In this document: piece after piece, positions 46,127 to 59,800 of the stretch
Position numbering within the stretch: the stretch's first letter is position 1
Layout: each line of letters opens with the position of its first letter
NCBI GenBank assembly: GCA_017562135.1
Contig: QEYB01000841.1
Coordinates: 496,001-560,000 of the forward strand
Direction of reading: 5' to 3'
Source of the DNA: Dipylidium caninum
Lineage: Eukaryota; Platyhelminthes; Cestoda; Cyclophyllidea; Dipylidiidae
DNA: 64,000 nt
Made by a program: the position numbers and the translations under genes
Notes under the pieces: model-generated
Database searches by the model: none
Told to the model about the DNA's origin: nothing
What the model saw: the letters and a program-made list of their open reading frames with translations, nothing else

Positions 46127-47760
46127 GCTTCTGACAAGGACTGAATTCGAGGCACTGGCCTGGCATAGCTTCCGGTATTGCCGATCCACCCACTGATTGG
46201 CGAAATGGTCATTAAATCTGTTAACACTCGTGGCTTCCACTTTCCACTCATAAATGAAGCGCTAATGTAACGAGTCAAATAATTGTACGACTTTTAATTC
46301 TCCCACAACTGTGGAATATTTTACTTCTCAATTGCCCTACACGTGCGATTTGCCCCCAAAATTTCACTGGATTTGGCTATGAGAGCGCAGACAGGAGAGA
46401 CACACACCAGTCTTCGGGTCACATAATACTATTTTTTTTATCTAAGCCACGCTAGATAGAATGAGGAGATAAGACCGAACGTGTAATTAATTTAGCAAGC
46501 GTTTGCCAGAACGTAATATTAAATGAGGCAATTTTTGGTCAAGTGGCAGGTTGGTTGAGTGAGGCTTCTCCAAACTCGGACATAGCAATTTTGGTTAAGT
46601 AAGTGGGTGGAAACGGAGAAGGAACACAATCTCCCAACTCTCGCACAACTCTGTGGTCCCTCGAAGGTCCTTCTGCCGCGCATCGACGAAGCACCACGAC
46701 ATTCTCCCTGCCCATTCTATGAGATTTTCGACGTTTCCAGTGGTTGAGATCCTTCACCGGACGTCAGGGGCGAGGAAGCCGGAGATGGGGCAGTACTCCA
46801 ACTCCCTAACTCATCCCGATTTGTCCTGACAGCTAAATTCGCTGGATTTAGTTTTAACTATATCGCTTCTTGACTTTGAAAGACTATGGCAGCAACATCG
46901 CCATGCCGATCCGCCTACCGCAGAAGGTTGGAGCAGTGAATGGTGGCCTCGTAAGCTAATAATCCTCCACACACACACAGTCACTCACTATTTACGGACG
47001 CTTTCACGAAGTAAGGGAAAGTCAGAGAGGTGTTCTTTCGTAAACACACGAAAACTTTTGTTGGACGGTCAAAGTGAACAGGAGAAGGTGGATTTGAAGT
47101 AGCAACATATTATTTATTATCCGAGCGAAACCGTGTTTTTGGCGATCTCTGGCGTGTTGGAAGGAATATGACCACATACTTGGGTGCGGAAGAACTCAAA
47201 GGCTATTCAGGCGATTTCATCTTCACCAGAATATACGGTTATTACGCAAAGGAAACTCCAAATTTCCATCATTCTTACCCGGTAACAATCGAGATGTGGC
47301 TGGAAATGTGGTGTTTAAGTCCCTTGCCTCTTCTCATCTTCAACCCATTGGCAAAATAACTGGCGACTTATCCACTTGGCATTGTCATAAACCCACAAAA
47401 TGAGTGCCACGATCCTGCAGAGGGGGGGGGGAGAGAGAGAGGACGAGAAGGCGAGATAGAGAGAAAGGGCATTGTTTTGAGCTGGTCCATTCAACCTTGA
47501 ACAGTTTTAATCTAACACTAGGCAATCTGTGAAGGGCGGCCGCGAGATTTTCACACGTCGTTTGCTCGAACGAGGTGTACAGTCGTTTACCTCAAAGAAA
47601 CCCTTTTTGTTGGCTTGGGTGAGGAAACTTGCCTGTCGTCAGCTTCTTTCCACCCTGTGCGCTCTTTATTCCCCAGTCAGGCATTTTAACTACACATTGC
47701 TAAGCAGTCAGTGGCTTTCAGAGCAAACTCTCTTTGCTTTCTCCGATGACTTTTGACCTC

Positions 47761-47789
47761 CACACACAAACACACACACACACACACAC
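47761..47789 (+). repeat. (CA)n microsatellite
   Basis: CA dinucleotide run with two short interruptions. Confidence 0.9.
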
Positions 47790-50396
47790 TGTGGCTGAAC
47801 CTTTGCCAGTCCACCTTCCGACTTTGTTAAACTGTACATTGGCAGGAGAAGGCAAAGTGATTGCGTCCGTTCGGTGCCACGCAGTCGGTCGGTTGTCTTC
47901 TTGTCAGGAATGAACATCCATTTGGTAAATTCGGCTCTAGCGGTTTGGGGACAACGAGGTCGATGGTTTGAGGATGTCCTGAAGCCATTTAGTAGGCTGT
48001 TGAATGGAAGATTGTCGGCCATCCGACTGCACAGTCCGTCTGTTAAACGTCGAGGAAACTCAGGCCAATCTAATGCTGGGCGTTCATGAAAGAGGCAGGA
48101 GATGAGGAAAAGGAGGCGATATGGAGTAGCGTGAAGGATATTTTTCCTCCCTCTGCCACGTTCTTAGCACTGAGACAAAAAAGTGAAAAACGCCTAACAT
48201 CGTTGAGAAGCGAGAACAAACTTTGTGGGTTTCGCCCTGCAACCCAGAGAACAATGGCGGTGATTTGATTTTTATCATGTTTACCTTCTACGCCAACATC
48301 CACATTAGCGGACTGACCAAAATTAGTAAATCCAACCCTCGAAATGGCTAACTTTGTCGTCAAAATAGCAGTCTTTCAGAGAACAATTTGCATCGGAACC
48401 TCGGAATTAGATTTTATCGCCTGCTCAAATAGAGGAGACGGGAGACGATGGGGCAGACGGCTTGACAATACGTTGTAATTATGAAAGAAATCGCAAAAAT
48501 GGGGGAGGGGGTGGGGGTGGGGCGGTTGTGACGTCTCCTTCGGAAATGAAGTTATTTCATCCACTGACAGGCGATTAGGCCGTTTCTTACAATTCTTCTG
48601 TCGACTTACACCAAGTCACATTTCACATCTCATCACCGGAGCCTTGGGTAAGTGGCATCTCGGCGGGGGGGAGGACAGGAGACGAGAGTGGTGCTGTCGG
48701 TTCCCCCATCACAACCGCTTACCTGAGACTGTGGACCGCCTTTGGTCATGAATGTATGCAGATTTTTTGAGCGTGACTGTCTTTCACCTACGAATTTGGA
48801 CGTTTTTTAACACTCAAACCACACTCGGTGGTGCTGACTTTGGCACTCCCTTGAGAAGTTCCGCTTTTGTTCCCAATTTAAGCATAGTGCAATGAAGATT
48901 ACAATTTGCTTCCCGACTGGGAGTGTAATTCGCTGAGAGATGAGGAGAGAAGTGGTGCCACCCTGGGAGGGGGGAACGATTTGTCACAGACTTTTTGCCT
49001 CCACCGCATTTTTTACCCTCCTACAACAAACTTCTGGGGCTGTTGTGCCCTTAGGAGGAGGACAATCGCATCATCACATGTGCGGACGAGCCTATGCGTT
49101 TTCGTGACTCGTGCCGACGATTAGCTGTTAAGGATGAGGCGCACATCCCATCGTCCTCCTCCACCGTGGCTCTGACTCCTCTCCATCACCGCGTCGACTG
49201 ATCATTCGGCGGGCCACTTCGTGAGGGTCATAAATCCCTCTAATGTACTACCGTCAAAGTAAAGTGACTCAGTGGTTTGGCGGAGCGAAACGAGTCCACT
49301 TGAAAGCACCTGTTTGTGCCTGGTTCTCCACTCCCCCGCTACAGTGGCATTCACACCTCAACATGCTCGCTCCTTGGCTACATTTTCGCCCTGTCAAAGT
49401 GGCCTATCACCGCATTGTAGCGTTACATTGTGACGTGGGGTTGGCGTTTGCTCTGCCCTGCCCTGGGGGTTAAAGAGAAAAGAATCCGCGCCGCACTCGA
49501 CTCAGCTCGTGACTTTCACGTACCTGTCGTCAAGAAAGGGGAAAAGTCTTACTACTCGTTAGTAAAAACGCCTCTGTTAAGTCCACATGCTCTCTCCTCA
49601 CGGCTTTCATGTCTCTATAAGACCGTCAAGTTTAATCGCCTACCCGTTAGGAGAGCAGTGAGTCGCCCACTCCCATCAGTCGTGGCCAGTCAGCTGTCCG
49701 TCCAGCGCCTACTTTACCACTGAAATGTCGTAATGGCGGCAAGTTCGTAGATGCAGTGCATCTCGGTGAATCAAGCCCTATGTCTGGGAGTTAAAAGAGA
49801 TCGTTTTTGAAGTGGAGGTCGGTTTCAACTTGGCCTTCCCACCCCCACACCCCCTCCTCTCTCGCCTCCCGCTATCCTCGCGCTCCCCTGCCTTGGTAGT
49901 TTAAAAGCGTGGCAATTTATCATCCAAGTTAACGGGAGAAACACAAATAGCGCACGAGGGGTGTGTTTGTGCTTCACGTACAAATCAAGTGGTGGTTCCC
50001 CTCTCTGCCATCTGCACTTTTAACAATTGTGCCGCTCAATACACGAGCATCGGATGCTACGATGCAAGGTAAACGCCTTGTTTCAGCTATGGTGGTGTCC
50101 CTTTTCTCAGTGCTTGTTGTCCGCGCTCGAGGAGAGTGGTAGAAAGTCTTGAGGCAACTTCAACCAACATAGCTTTTTCGACCTCCACGAAAAATATTCT
50201 CGTAAGGCCTTTATGACGGAAAAGAGTCAGCAAATTGTCATCCGAAGAGGGAGGGGAGGGGAGGAGGGAATGGGCGCAGAGAAGACCTCGGGGGGGGAGA
50301 ATTTATCTTGACCCTTGGTTGAGATATTTTGCCCCATAACCTGTCATCAAGCCTGATAAACGAGTGTTATCGCCTCCTCAGCACTGAGTCTTGGGT

Positions 50397-50407
50397 GGGG
50401 GGGGGGG
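50397..50407 (+). repeat. Homopolymer run of 11 G
   Basis: Uninterrupted G run, one of several long G or C runs in the desert. Confidence 0.9.
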
Positions 50408-53400
50408 CGTGAAGGGGAGAAGTAAGAGGGGACTACCTGCGGGACAGGCAATCGTGACTGACAGAGAGCGAGAGAATGAGGCAGGAGTTAGCAGAATCCA
50501 TCTTCTGCTAAGAAAATTCCCACTCTCACCGAATGACAGACTTGAAGAGGAGAAGGCAAAGCAGGCTTCGAATACCCCCTCGCCAGGTGGAGTTTTATGT
50601 CGTAATGAAGCGATTCGGTTGAAATACTCAAGTTCCAGTTAAGTAGCGTCGTAAATCGTGGCATGCTGTGAGAACAAAACTTCGGCTTAGAGCTTATTGC
50701 TTTGCTCCTATTGAAGCAGACTGCTTGTGAAAAGGTCTGTTAGGGCGAGTATTTGACTTTGCTAAGAGCCTGATGACTTCCCACAGCAGCATTTATCAAA
50801 ACAAACATTCCCAAATGGCGAAAGGCGAGGGAGTCGATGCTGAAAACTCTTTGACGCCGCGTCTGTTGCCACCGAAGTGTGCTTCTACCACCAAATAATG
50901 TAGTTATACGCGCCTGAGGTATATTTATGTAAGACGGTGCCGTTCAAGACTGAGCCGTCCGTGGATGCAGTTATTCCTCGCTCTACCAGAGGCAGAATTG
51001 CTTCAACTCTCGTCTTCGCCGACTGATTACTGGGTGTAACGCAAGATTTGAGGCATTTGGACTATCGGAGTCCGCGAGGGGAGCATCAGCCTCCTCCGCC
51101 TCCTCCTCTTTCCGCCTAACGTTCCTCCGAGGGAACAACGGGGGAATGTGGAGTCATTCAGCTTAACTGCCGAGTTTTAACTCAAGTCTCCCTGCTAATC
51201 TGCATTGTTTACATGCATACCGCGTCCTCTTCCTCCTCCTCCTCCGCCTATCCGCAAGTCCAGACTCTGCTCGCCCCTCCTTCTGGCCAAAATTAATTGG
51301 CTCAAATGTCTGACTGTTCAAGTAAGTAGGATTTAATAACCGCACCAAAGGCCTATCATTTTGTACAGACAATTGAGAATGACAGCGCAATTAGGGCTTT
51401 TCTCAGGAACGTAATTACAGGGCTGAGCACAAAACGCACAACCTAAAGTGATAAATTAGACAAGTTAAAGGGTAAAGTGCCTCACCTCCTGGGGGTTTTG
51501 AGTGTCGGTGCATCCTCTTCGCCCTCATCCCAATAAGTCTACTCAGTCGGGAGAAAAAAGGGAAAAAACTCAGAGTGGAGGAACTGTGTCCTTCCATTTA
51601 TTAATTTAAGTATTTCTAAGGAGTAGTTAAGTACTCTCGAGAGTAGCCATTATTACACTTCTACATTCTCTTGCCTAGGCAGTACACTTCTCTCAACTGA
51701 AGGTAGGTTGATTAAAACAACGATTTCTCGAAGTAGAGAGGAAAAATAAGAACCTAACGGAAGTGAGTATAAAAAAGGAGTTGTTTAAGCGAAATAGAGT
51801 CAAAGAATAAAAAAATGAGGGTTTAAATTCGCGCGCCGCACAAAAGATTTCTGCAAAGCAGGTGGAGCACGGGGGAAGGAGAAAGAGGTGGTGCGGGACG
51901 AAGGGAATTGAACTGAGCGGGGTAGAGTGGAGGGAGGAGGAGGGGGATGCGGGTGGGCTTCAAGCCTCAAGGCGATGGTCGTTTCGCCGGACAAGGGCCT
52001 CTCAATCCCTCCGCGTCTCCCTCCGCAATGCTAGTTGGGAGATTAGAGGCTTATTATCTCATAACGGCCAGCTTGCGCTTCTGCGAATATTCCTCCGATG
52101 GGGAGGATCGAGAACTGCGTCATTGTCCGGAAGCCCAATTACCAGGAGGCCGATAAAGTTGTCAATTATGATTAGGCGAAAGTCAATTGTTTGGAGGCTT
52201 TCTTCGGCTGGTCTCACAATCGCCCCCTCTTGGCATTCTGTTATTACTTTTTCCGGTGTTAATGGCAGACTCGAAGTCTCACAGGCAGGGGACAGGGAGA
52301 ACGGAACCTTAATGTCGTGTGATCACATTTTTCAAATGGCTCTTCAATTCCTCCGGGCTGGGCAGATGACGGAGAAGGAAACAGGACAGTCTTCCAGCCT
52401 CGAAATACTATTAAATTATTACTAATAAAAACAGAGGAGTCGCACACTTTCCTGAAAGGAGTTTTGGAATTTTTCATTGGTAATAAACGCCTTTTTTCCT
52501 GTTGTCTGCAATAATTTGCAAATACCCGTCTGTAAGGCATTGCGATTCCACCTGCTCTAACAAATATATGGCATTTTCGGGTTTTTGCACAACAGTCTGA
52601 GTTCTGCTCAAAGACAATAACTTGGTGGTCTCAAACCACCTCTTCAGAGGAGGATCAAATTGAGTATGGAGAGGGGAGTTAACTACATTTTCCTAGTTTT
52701 GTAATTCCTCTCCTCTGATTGGTTGCCGTTTGAAGGAAAAAAGTCAACAAATGATGGAGATTTTTCATTCAATCCTCAACCACGCTCTCCGATTATGAGC
52801 GTGAGGCATTTGAAGTCGTCTGCCCGTGAAGCCACCAACGTATCGTCCCTCCGCCCCCCCCCCCTTCCCTTCGCTTATAGTCTAACCTCCACTCAATCTG
52901 AAATATTCTCAGTCTAGCGAAAGTGAAAGGGCGAAATCACCGCGTTCCTGATTAACACCTTGCCTAAATTGTCGAGCATTTCGTTAACTCTCGAACATCC
53001 AAAGCTGGTTCAGCCCTATTTGCGGCTCAGTGGCTCTACAAATCCTCCTCCGCCAAATCCTCGCCTCCTCCGCAAGTGTGCATTCAGCTGTCACCCTATT
53101 ATCCAGACAAGAAATGTAAACAGGTGGTCTATATTTAAGTAGAGTGGAGACCTGGACAGAATGTCTTGATTTAAGTAATCAAAAGAGAAAAAAATACACC
53201 AGATTTCTCAACATCAGACAGTTAAAATGTCATTGCAGGGCGGGGACAGAGTTGTCATCTTCGTCCCACCAATTAAGGGAATTTCAGTTATTCATTTCTT
53301 TATTGGGCACAAATATCTCGAGTATGACCCCTTTTCAGGCGTATTTTCTAAGTAATTCAGCTTCTCGCAACAGGGGAACATGCAATCGTTTGTCCATGTC

Positions 53401-56042
53401 ATTTTGCAGCTTGGAATCGACAACTGTCGAGTAACTGGTAGACGTTACTAGTCTTCTCGACGGAATTTACGCATTCTGGAAATCTCACGGTGAAATTTTA
53501 TCTTTAGTTCAACCTTGTAGGGCCTCGAAAAATTGACTTTGTGCAGCTGGGTACCTTATAGCTTTAACGTGACGACTCTTGCAATCCACTGGAACCTTCT
53601 GGTGACTTTAAATTATTCGCACATTTTATGTGCTTTCGGACCCCCGCGAAACTATTGGGGTCAAGACGCGTGTTTCAGGTTTATAATGCATGGGGAGAGC
53701 AAAATACCATGGCTCCTTTTCATAAGTGCTTTGGTGTCTGTGGGAAAAATTCGTAAATGCAGAGATTGTAAATTTCGCCTACTTAAAAATGTCAGTAGGC
53801 ATAGTGCAAAGCATTGTTTAAGAAAAATTTCACGAGCTACCAGATGTCCATGCAAATTCATACGAGTCAAGCTCCTCGCTGAAGGCAGATGGATCCGGTC
53901 AGCAAAGTTAGTTGTCGCCCTTCATAGTAGATACAATGTTTATGATGTTCTTAGACGGTGCATTCAATGCCTCGTGCACACGTCGGCAATCCTCTCGCGA
54001 TAAAGCTATCCGTAACTCTCCGTTGACATAATGGACACCTACGAATCTTAGCCGTCGTTCTTCTATACGCCTGCGTTCAGTGTGCACTCAGCCTCAAAGG
54101 ACGTAAGTTACATCGCCACAATTAAACATCCCCCTCTTCAGTCCCATAGCCACCACTTATTACAAGTTAATAAGAACGACCTGCTCTGACATTTGTTTTA
54201 GCAGAGTAATTCATTGAGCTGTCGAGGGCGCCTTAAAATGCGAACGTTTTTGGTAGATTATCAACGAGGATTTGTACAACTACTTCAACACCGCAACATG
54301 TCAACTGCCTTTCCTTCCACCTTTCACTACCACGCGACGACATTCTGACAGCCCCGGGAGCGGCCAATTTTGAAGTAAACTTTACCACCCTCAAATGGGA
54401 TCATCCATTAACGACCCCTAAGAGTAATAAAATCCTAATTTTTTATAATTCGATTGACGAGGCGACCCTGAAAACGCCCAATCCTCAGTATCCCCGCCTA
54501 AATGTAATGCAGAGCTATACAGATATTGAGGATATAGTGCGTGTGTGTGAGTTCGCCTGTAAATTTTTTTTGTGTATAATGCAAATTATTGAGATTATGC
54601 TCAAAAAGCCTAATTGGCGAGTTGTATGTGTGCTCATCCTTCCTGCTCACTCATTGGTCTGCCAGACTTAATTCTCGACCCTGATTGGCCAGCGAGTTTT
54701 GCGTCCACCGTCTTAGGGAAACGGTTATTAACAGTTGACAAGTAGTGCAACAAGAAGGACTTCCACGTACTTTTCATCAAAGGAAAGAAGCCTACAATCC
54801 AAAACGCATGCAGTTCAAGTTGCCAACGTTTAATGTCCACAGGGCCTGTGCGATCAGGCGGCTAAGATGAATGCTCTCTCGACTGGATATATACTGTATA
54901 TTTTCACAATGTTGATGGTTGTGGATGTATTTTTGGACGTATTTCACTTTTGCCATGGTCAACCCTGGTTCAATGTACACGTAATTCAGGAGTATTTAAA
55001 TTTAACCGGTGAGAATCGCTCTTATTATTGCAATATGAACACTTGATGCAGAGTCGACGTCTTACAAAGCATCTTTTGAATTAGTAGCTTTGTCGGCATG
55101 TTAGGACTATATGTCAGTATGGCTTAAATGAAAAACAGTTTTCCCCCTTATTTACTTTTGAACCTCGTATGTCACTTGGGAGGACACAAAACAAAGCTCT
55201 GAGATGTCAAATCTGATGCAATAGTTTTAAACTTTGCACCCCTGTGCACCTGCCCTGTCATCTACGCACATAACCGAGAAACTCGTTTTCAATACTCACA
55301 AAACTAAGAGTAGAACTGATGAAAGAGAGACATTTAAAGGCGAGTTTGCAAATGAAGGGCAACATATGAACAGCCAGTGTTAATCACCAATGAGTCTGTT
55401 AACTTCAGCCACTTTCCATGGATTTTGAGTGCATGAGAAAAAAAACCAAAGATTTGAGTTTATTTAAATCTCCTCTTCCAAAAAACTCCCACCTTAAGAC
55501 TCATTTTTTAGAGTGTCACATGAACAAATTGCCTGTGGACTTTGCTATCTTCAAACAACCATTTTGGCAATGAGTTTGTATCAAAGTCAAATGAAAAGTG
55601 CATGACAAAAGAAAATCCACCGAATGTAAATTCCCATAGTTCTTGACGCTTTCATCGCTAACATTCAAAACCTCTCCGGATGGACACCAAAGGCTTCAAT
55701 GTATTCTCACACGATTGCAGTTTTAGTTTGATTAGAGAGTAGGGCTATTTGATGAGAGGGAAAGACAATGCACCAGGACCCGTAAAAGCTTTGAAACTCA
55801 AGTGGATTTTTGTAACTCTCGCTGTTTCCCCTTTCCCGAGGGTATCATAACAACCCTGGCCGTAGTTCCGGCCTGAAGTCGCATTCGCTGTGGTGGAGTC
55901 AAATAAACTATACTTTACCAATTTAATCCTCAATTAAAACGTTTCCTTCATGTTCACTTCAACACATTCAAGGTGAAAGAGGCATTTGAGCGTGAAACGA
56001 CAAATTCCTGCCTCTCCACATGGAAAAGTATCCTCCGGGGAC

Positions 56043-56057
56043 GGGGGGGGGGGGGGG
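56043..56057 (+). repeat. Homopolymer run of 15 G
   Basis: Uninterrupted G run about 750 bp upstream of the first Ig exon. Confidence 0.9.
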
Positions 56058-56806
56058 AGGGACAGAAACATGAAGATAGATTGTGTTACCTCTCGTCTCC
56101 ACCTTGAACCGGGCTCAATTTGACCTCGGGGGCGAACTCAACTTCGAGGTTAGAGACACCCTTCTCCCTCAGGCCTGTCATTGTCTGTCCTCATCCCCAC
56201 TGCTAGAGGAGTTTTGGTGAACTCCAAAGTGGCACTTGCGCAATCTCCTGTCTACCGGTTCATACAAACCCCCGGAATAGGTTGTTCAAAGTAGGGCAGC
56301 ATTATTTATGCCATGCGCCTATTTTATCCTTTGCGTAAGAAGTCGTAAAGTGGAGGATTTTGGAATTATTCAGAGTAATTACAGCTGCACAAGACTACCT
56401 CTCCTCCAACCTGGAGTCATGCCTCACCTCTTTCCATCGCCATGGACATTTGCGGCCCCTCAGCTGAGGCGAAGTGGCTTCCTGCCCCTGTGCGTACGTG
56501 GAGGCGGAGGACTACGGCGTTACCCTCCTCCGAACGACTCGACTGTCGATCTCCTTGCCTTGAAATAAGCCCTCCGGCGGGGGTTGAGGAGGGGTTGTCA
56601 GTTACTCGGAGCTTCAATTAATACAGTCACATCCTCAAAGCACTCCTCTGAAACAACACACTGGTCGTCCAGACCCTACGGCCAATTCGACCTTCAAAAC
56701 ATACTTAAAGTTTTATTTAAAATCGAGCTCTCGTAATGTTCGACTAAATACTATGCGAAATAGGTCTGTTCTTGTCGTAGAATCGAGGTCTTTTACTTAT
56801 GTCAAG

Positions 56807-59800
56807 AGCCCGCGAGAATAATCGAGGGACCTCAGGACACCAAAGCCATCTACGGTGAGGATGTGGTGCTGTTTTGTCGAGCCTCTGGCAACCCCGAACC
56901 ACAGTTAACCTTCCTGTGGAACTCCCAAGAACTGAGTCCCTCAATGAGCGAGACTGGGCCCGGAATCGCCTCCACAGGCGTCGTGGTACGACCTCTGGCC
57001 AAAGGTAACGGCCTCACTCTTCGAGCAAAATTACAAATGTCCAACAATGGCGACACAATCACTTGTTATGTCTCCAATCAGTTCGGCACGGACTCGGCCA
57101 AGGCCAGGATTACCGTCTACGATGCGAATGAACGTACGTCTGCGCGATTTTTTGACCAGTCACGTTGAGTGGACAGAGATCGGTAATGGAATTAGGCAAA
57201 GAGGCACACTTACTTCAGTTACGAGTTGTGATTTCAAAGACCATATGACGTAAGTCCTGGCGCGTGCCATCAAAAGAGGAGTTGAGACCCTCATCGCCAA
57301 GTGACCCATCTTAGGACTAAACTGTGCCGCAGAAGGCGGAGGCGGTGGCGATCGAGGCCCTCCGCCCGACTGTGACTCTGAAACGCCTCGCTTTGCCTGG
57401 CCTCACAGCACCCTAATCATACCTTTCGTAAACGCCATTCTCGAGGCTCAGTCATCCAAACTTTGAGAGGATTCTAAAAGCGAATGCTTAGCATTTTATA
57501 AATAATTCACCTGCGATGAAGAGAATTTTGATGGCAGGCGCTCCGAACTCCCCGATTGTCGTGACAGTCTCCACCGGCGTAATTTGGACGGTTACTGGTT
57601 AATAAAAGAGGAAGTGGGGAAGGAAGGGGAACTCAGCCTCCTTTTTTTCTGTGTACGCGTACAGCATTTTATGCATTTGTTTTAAAGGAGAAAGTACACA
57701 CTACTTAAAGTGTCCTCTTCTCCGCCTCGCCTTGGCGGTATCATTTCTCATCCCGGCCGGAGTAGGCGAATTATCCCCAACTTGGCAGGCACGCCAAATA
57801 ATGTAGAATAGCGTGAGAAGGTTTCAATTACTGCCAGTCAGTTAGGGTTGCGATGGGCAGTTGTTTTCACCATCGGCCGTAACAATAATTGCCGTGATGT
57901 CGATGTGGATGATGGCCACGATGAGGCGGAGGCCAGAGTGCTGTCTGTTTTGTCCACTAATTGAGTTGGTGCAGCAGTCATAATAGCGTCATTTGTGACA
58001 GTTGCTCACATGGCACGATAGTTTTTTTGTCCTCCTCTTGAGCCTGAACGGCCACTCTGCCTTCTCTCGGAGTACACGGGAGTTGCACGACGCCCGATCC
58101 TCTCGGAGGCGGTTGTTTTGGCCTCAGGTTGTTCGAGAGGCGATGAGCTCTTACCTTGACCAAAGAATTCGTTTTCCTATAATCCTCAGCTCCGCCAAAA
58201 GGCCTACCAAAAATTACGGAGAATCCGACCACAACAATCGGTCAAGTTGGCGATTCTACCCATCTGCAATGCGAAGTCTCGGCCGCACCACCGGCTTCTG
58301 TGGTGTGGATTAAGGACACCTTCTTCCCCATCGACTTGTCCGACTCACGGTACAGGTTAATTGGTAAGAATGGAGGTCTCTCAGAAGTTCACACCTTCAG
58401 CTCGTAGTTTAGGGGCAAAAAAGCTACCATAGATGCACAGAAGTGACATGAAGAAGCGCTCCGAAATGGACTGAAGCAGTGAGAATTGGCGTATCAGCAC
58501 TACCCCGCCATGGAGATACGACCAACTTTCGCTTCGAACAGAGCGACAGAATGTAACAGTCGATGGTCTCCAGACTGTCACTTACCCCTGGGCCACGCGT
58601 GCGGTAGCGTTAAGCTGAGATGTCGAGGATAAAGAGAGGCGCAATGCTGGCACTCCCACCGTCGCTGAGTGCCTACTTTCCACAAGTGTGTGAGTGTGTG
58701 TGTCGGTGGGGGGAGTAGCAGGGGATTTTTATGCCTTCTGAGCATGTTAATAACAGCATACTTGCAAGGCAGCTCGATTCCAGCCTAATTTCACGACCTC
58801 GCGTCATTGGCGGACGCCAGACGACGAAGGTGTGCTCTACCCGGGACCACAGACCGGTGGTCTTTTCATCTGCGCAGCATGACAATTTGCTTGATTGTTT
58901 GTGAGCCTTTGTGCACCGATTCACTCCGCAGCATTGAGCCACAATCTACGGAGACTCCCAAGGGAGTGGAGTGTTTTATCACAGCCTTATAGGATGAAAA
59001 AAGAGGCAGGGGTTTCGCGGTCCCTGTCGCACTGGAGGCTTCACGATCCCCTGGGAAATTTGGCCTTGTATTTACCCATTTCATAATGAGGTCTCGGCCT
59101 CGAGTGTGCTATTTCAAATGGGACGTGTGAGCGTTCGGGGTAGGTGGGCGGGTGGTTGGATGGATAGATGTTCACAACGCCGTTAAATGTTAATGTGCAG
59201 TAGGCAAAGTGTTGGTCAATTTGCCCGAGTGAGGCGAACTGCCGAGGTTTTAGCCTACTCTAAGTTACAGCATTCCTCAGGGCAATTTATAGGAAAGGTT
59301 GTCTTCTTCTAGGCAGTGGATCGTTGGTGATTGAGTCTTTACTAGAGGAGGATTCGGGGGCGTACGAATGCATGGCGAAGAATGTGATTGGAACGGCAAT
59401 CAGTAACGCCGGCCACCTCAATGTCCGACGTAAGTGCCCCACCACTTCCACCCTTTTGGTTGTCTGTATGTGTTTCTCTCTTGTCGTTATCTTGTTGTCC
59501 ATTAGATGTTGTGAATAGGGGAATGGATAGTGTGGAGGCCCGGCGTTCTCCGTGGTCCCCTCGCTTCTCAAAAATATCCGATTTGTGAGAATCGAACCCT
59601 CTGATGGCCTCATGATGGACGTAGCTCGAAAACTGTCCTAGCACCCGATCAGCACGACATATGGGTTGGTTTGATCCCCCACCGCGACGGCTAACATCAA
59701 ACAGAGTAGCCTACTGCAGCTGTTGCTGCTGCTGATGCTGTTGCTTGTGCTTAAACTGTCCACGACGAAATTTTTCGGTCCAAAACTTAAAGGACTTTTT

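Larger units (their letters stand above)
31271..56806. other. 25-kb gene desert upstream of the Ig-domain receptor gene
   Basis: I find no recognisable protein domain, tRNA or rRNA here. The longest open frames (51862-52425, 41869-42369 and 53533-54003 on +, 41553-41029 on minus) are low-complexity, arginine-, serine- or leucine-rich, or lack any motif, and I treat them as chance. Homopolymers, dinucleotide and trinucleotide repeats are frequent. Because the receptor exons that follow lack a signal-peptide exon, at least part of this tract may be the first intron of that gene; that is inference. Confidence 0.4.

Noticed and set aside
46033..46278. Minus-strand frames with poly-His, poly-Thr and poly-Pro
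   Set aside because: They arise from translating the (GGT)n microsatellite in three frames.
51862..52425. 187-codon + strand frame, the longest in the desert
   Set aside because: Arg/Ser-rich, starts in a purine-rich tract, no recognisable domain, and no acceptor-based exon structure supports it. I cannot exclude a lineage-specific gene.
53533..54003. 156-codon + strand frame with Cys and His residues
   Set aside because: Cys/His spacing does not match a zinc-finger pattern that I know, and no family resemblance was found.
59570..59645. tRNA B-box-like string (gggttcgattc) on the minus strand
   Set aside because: No complementary acceptor stem, A box or anticodon arm could be folded around it.
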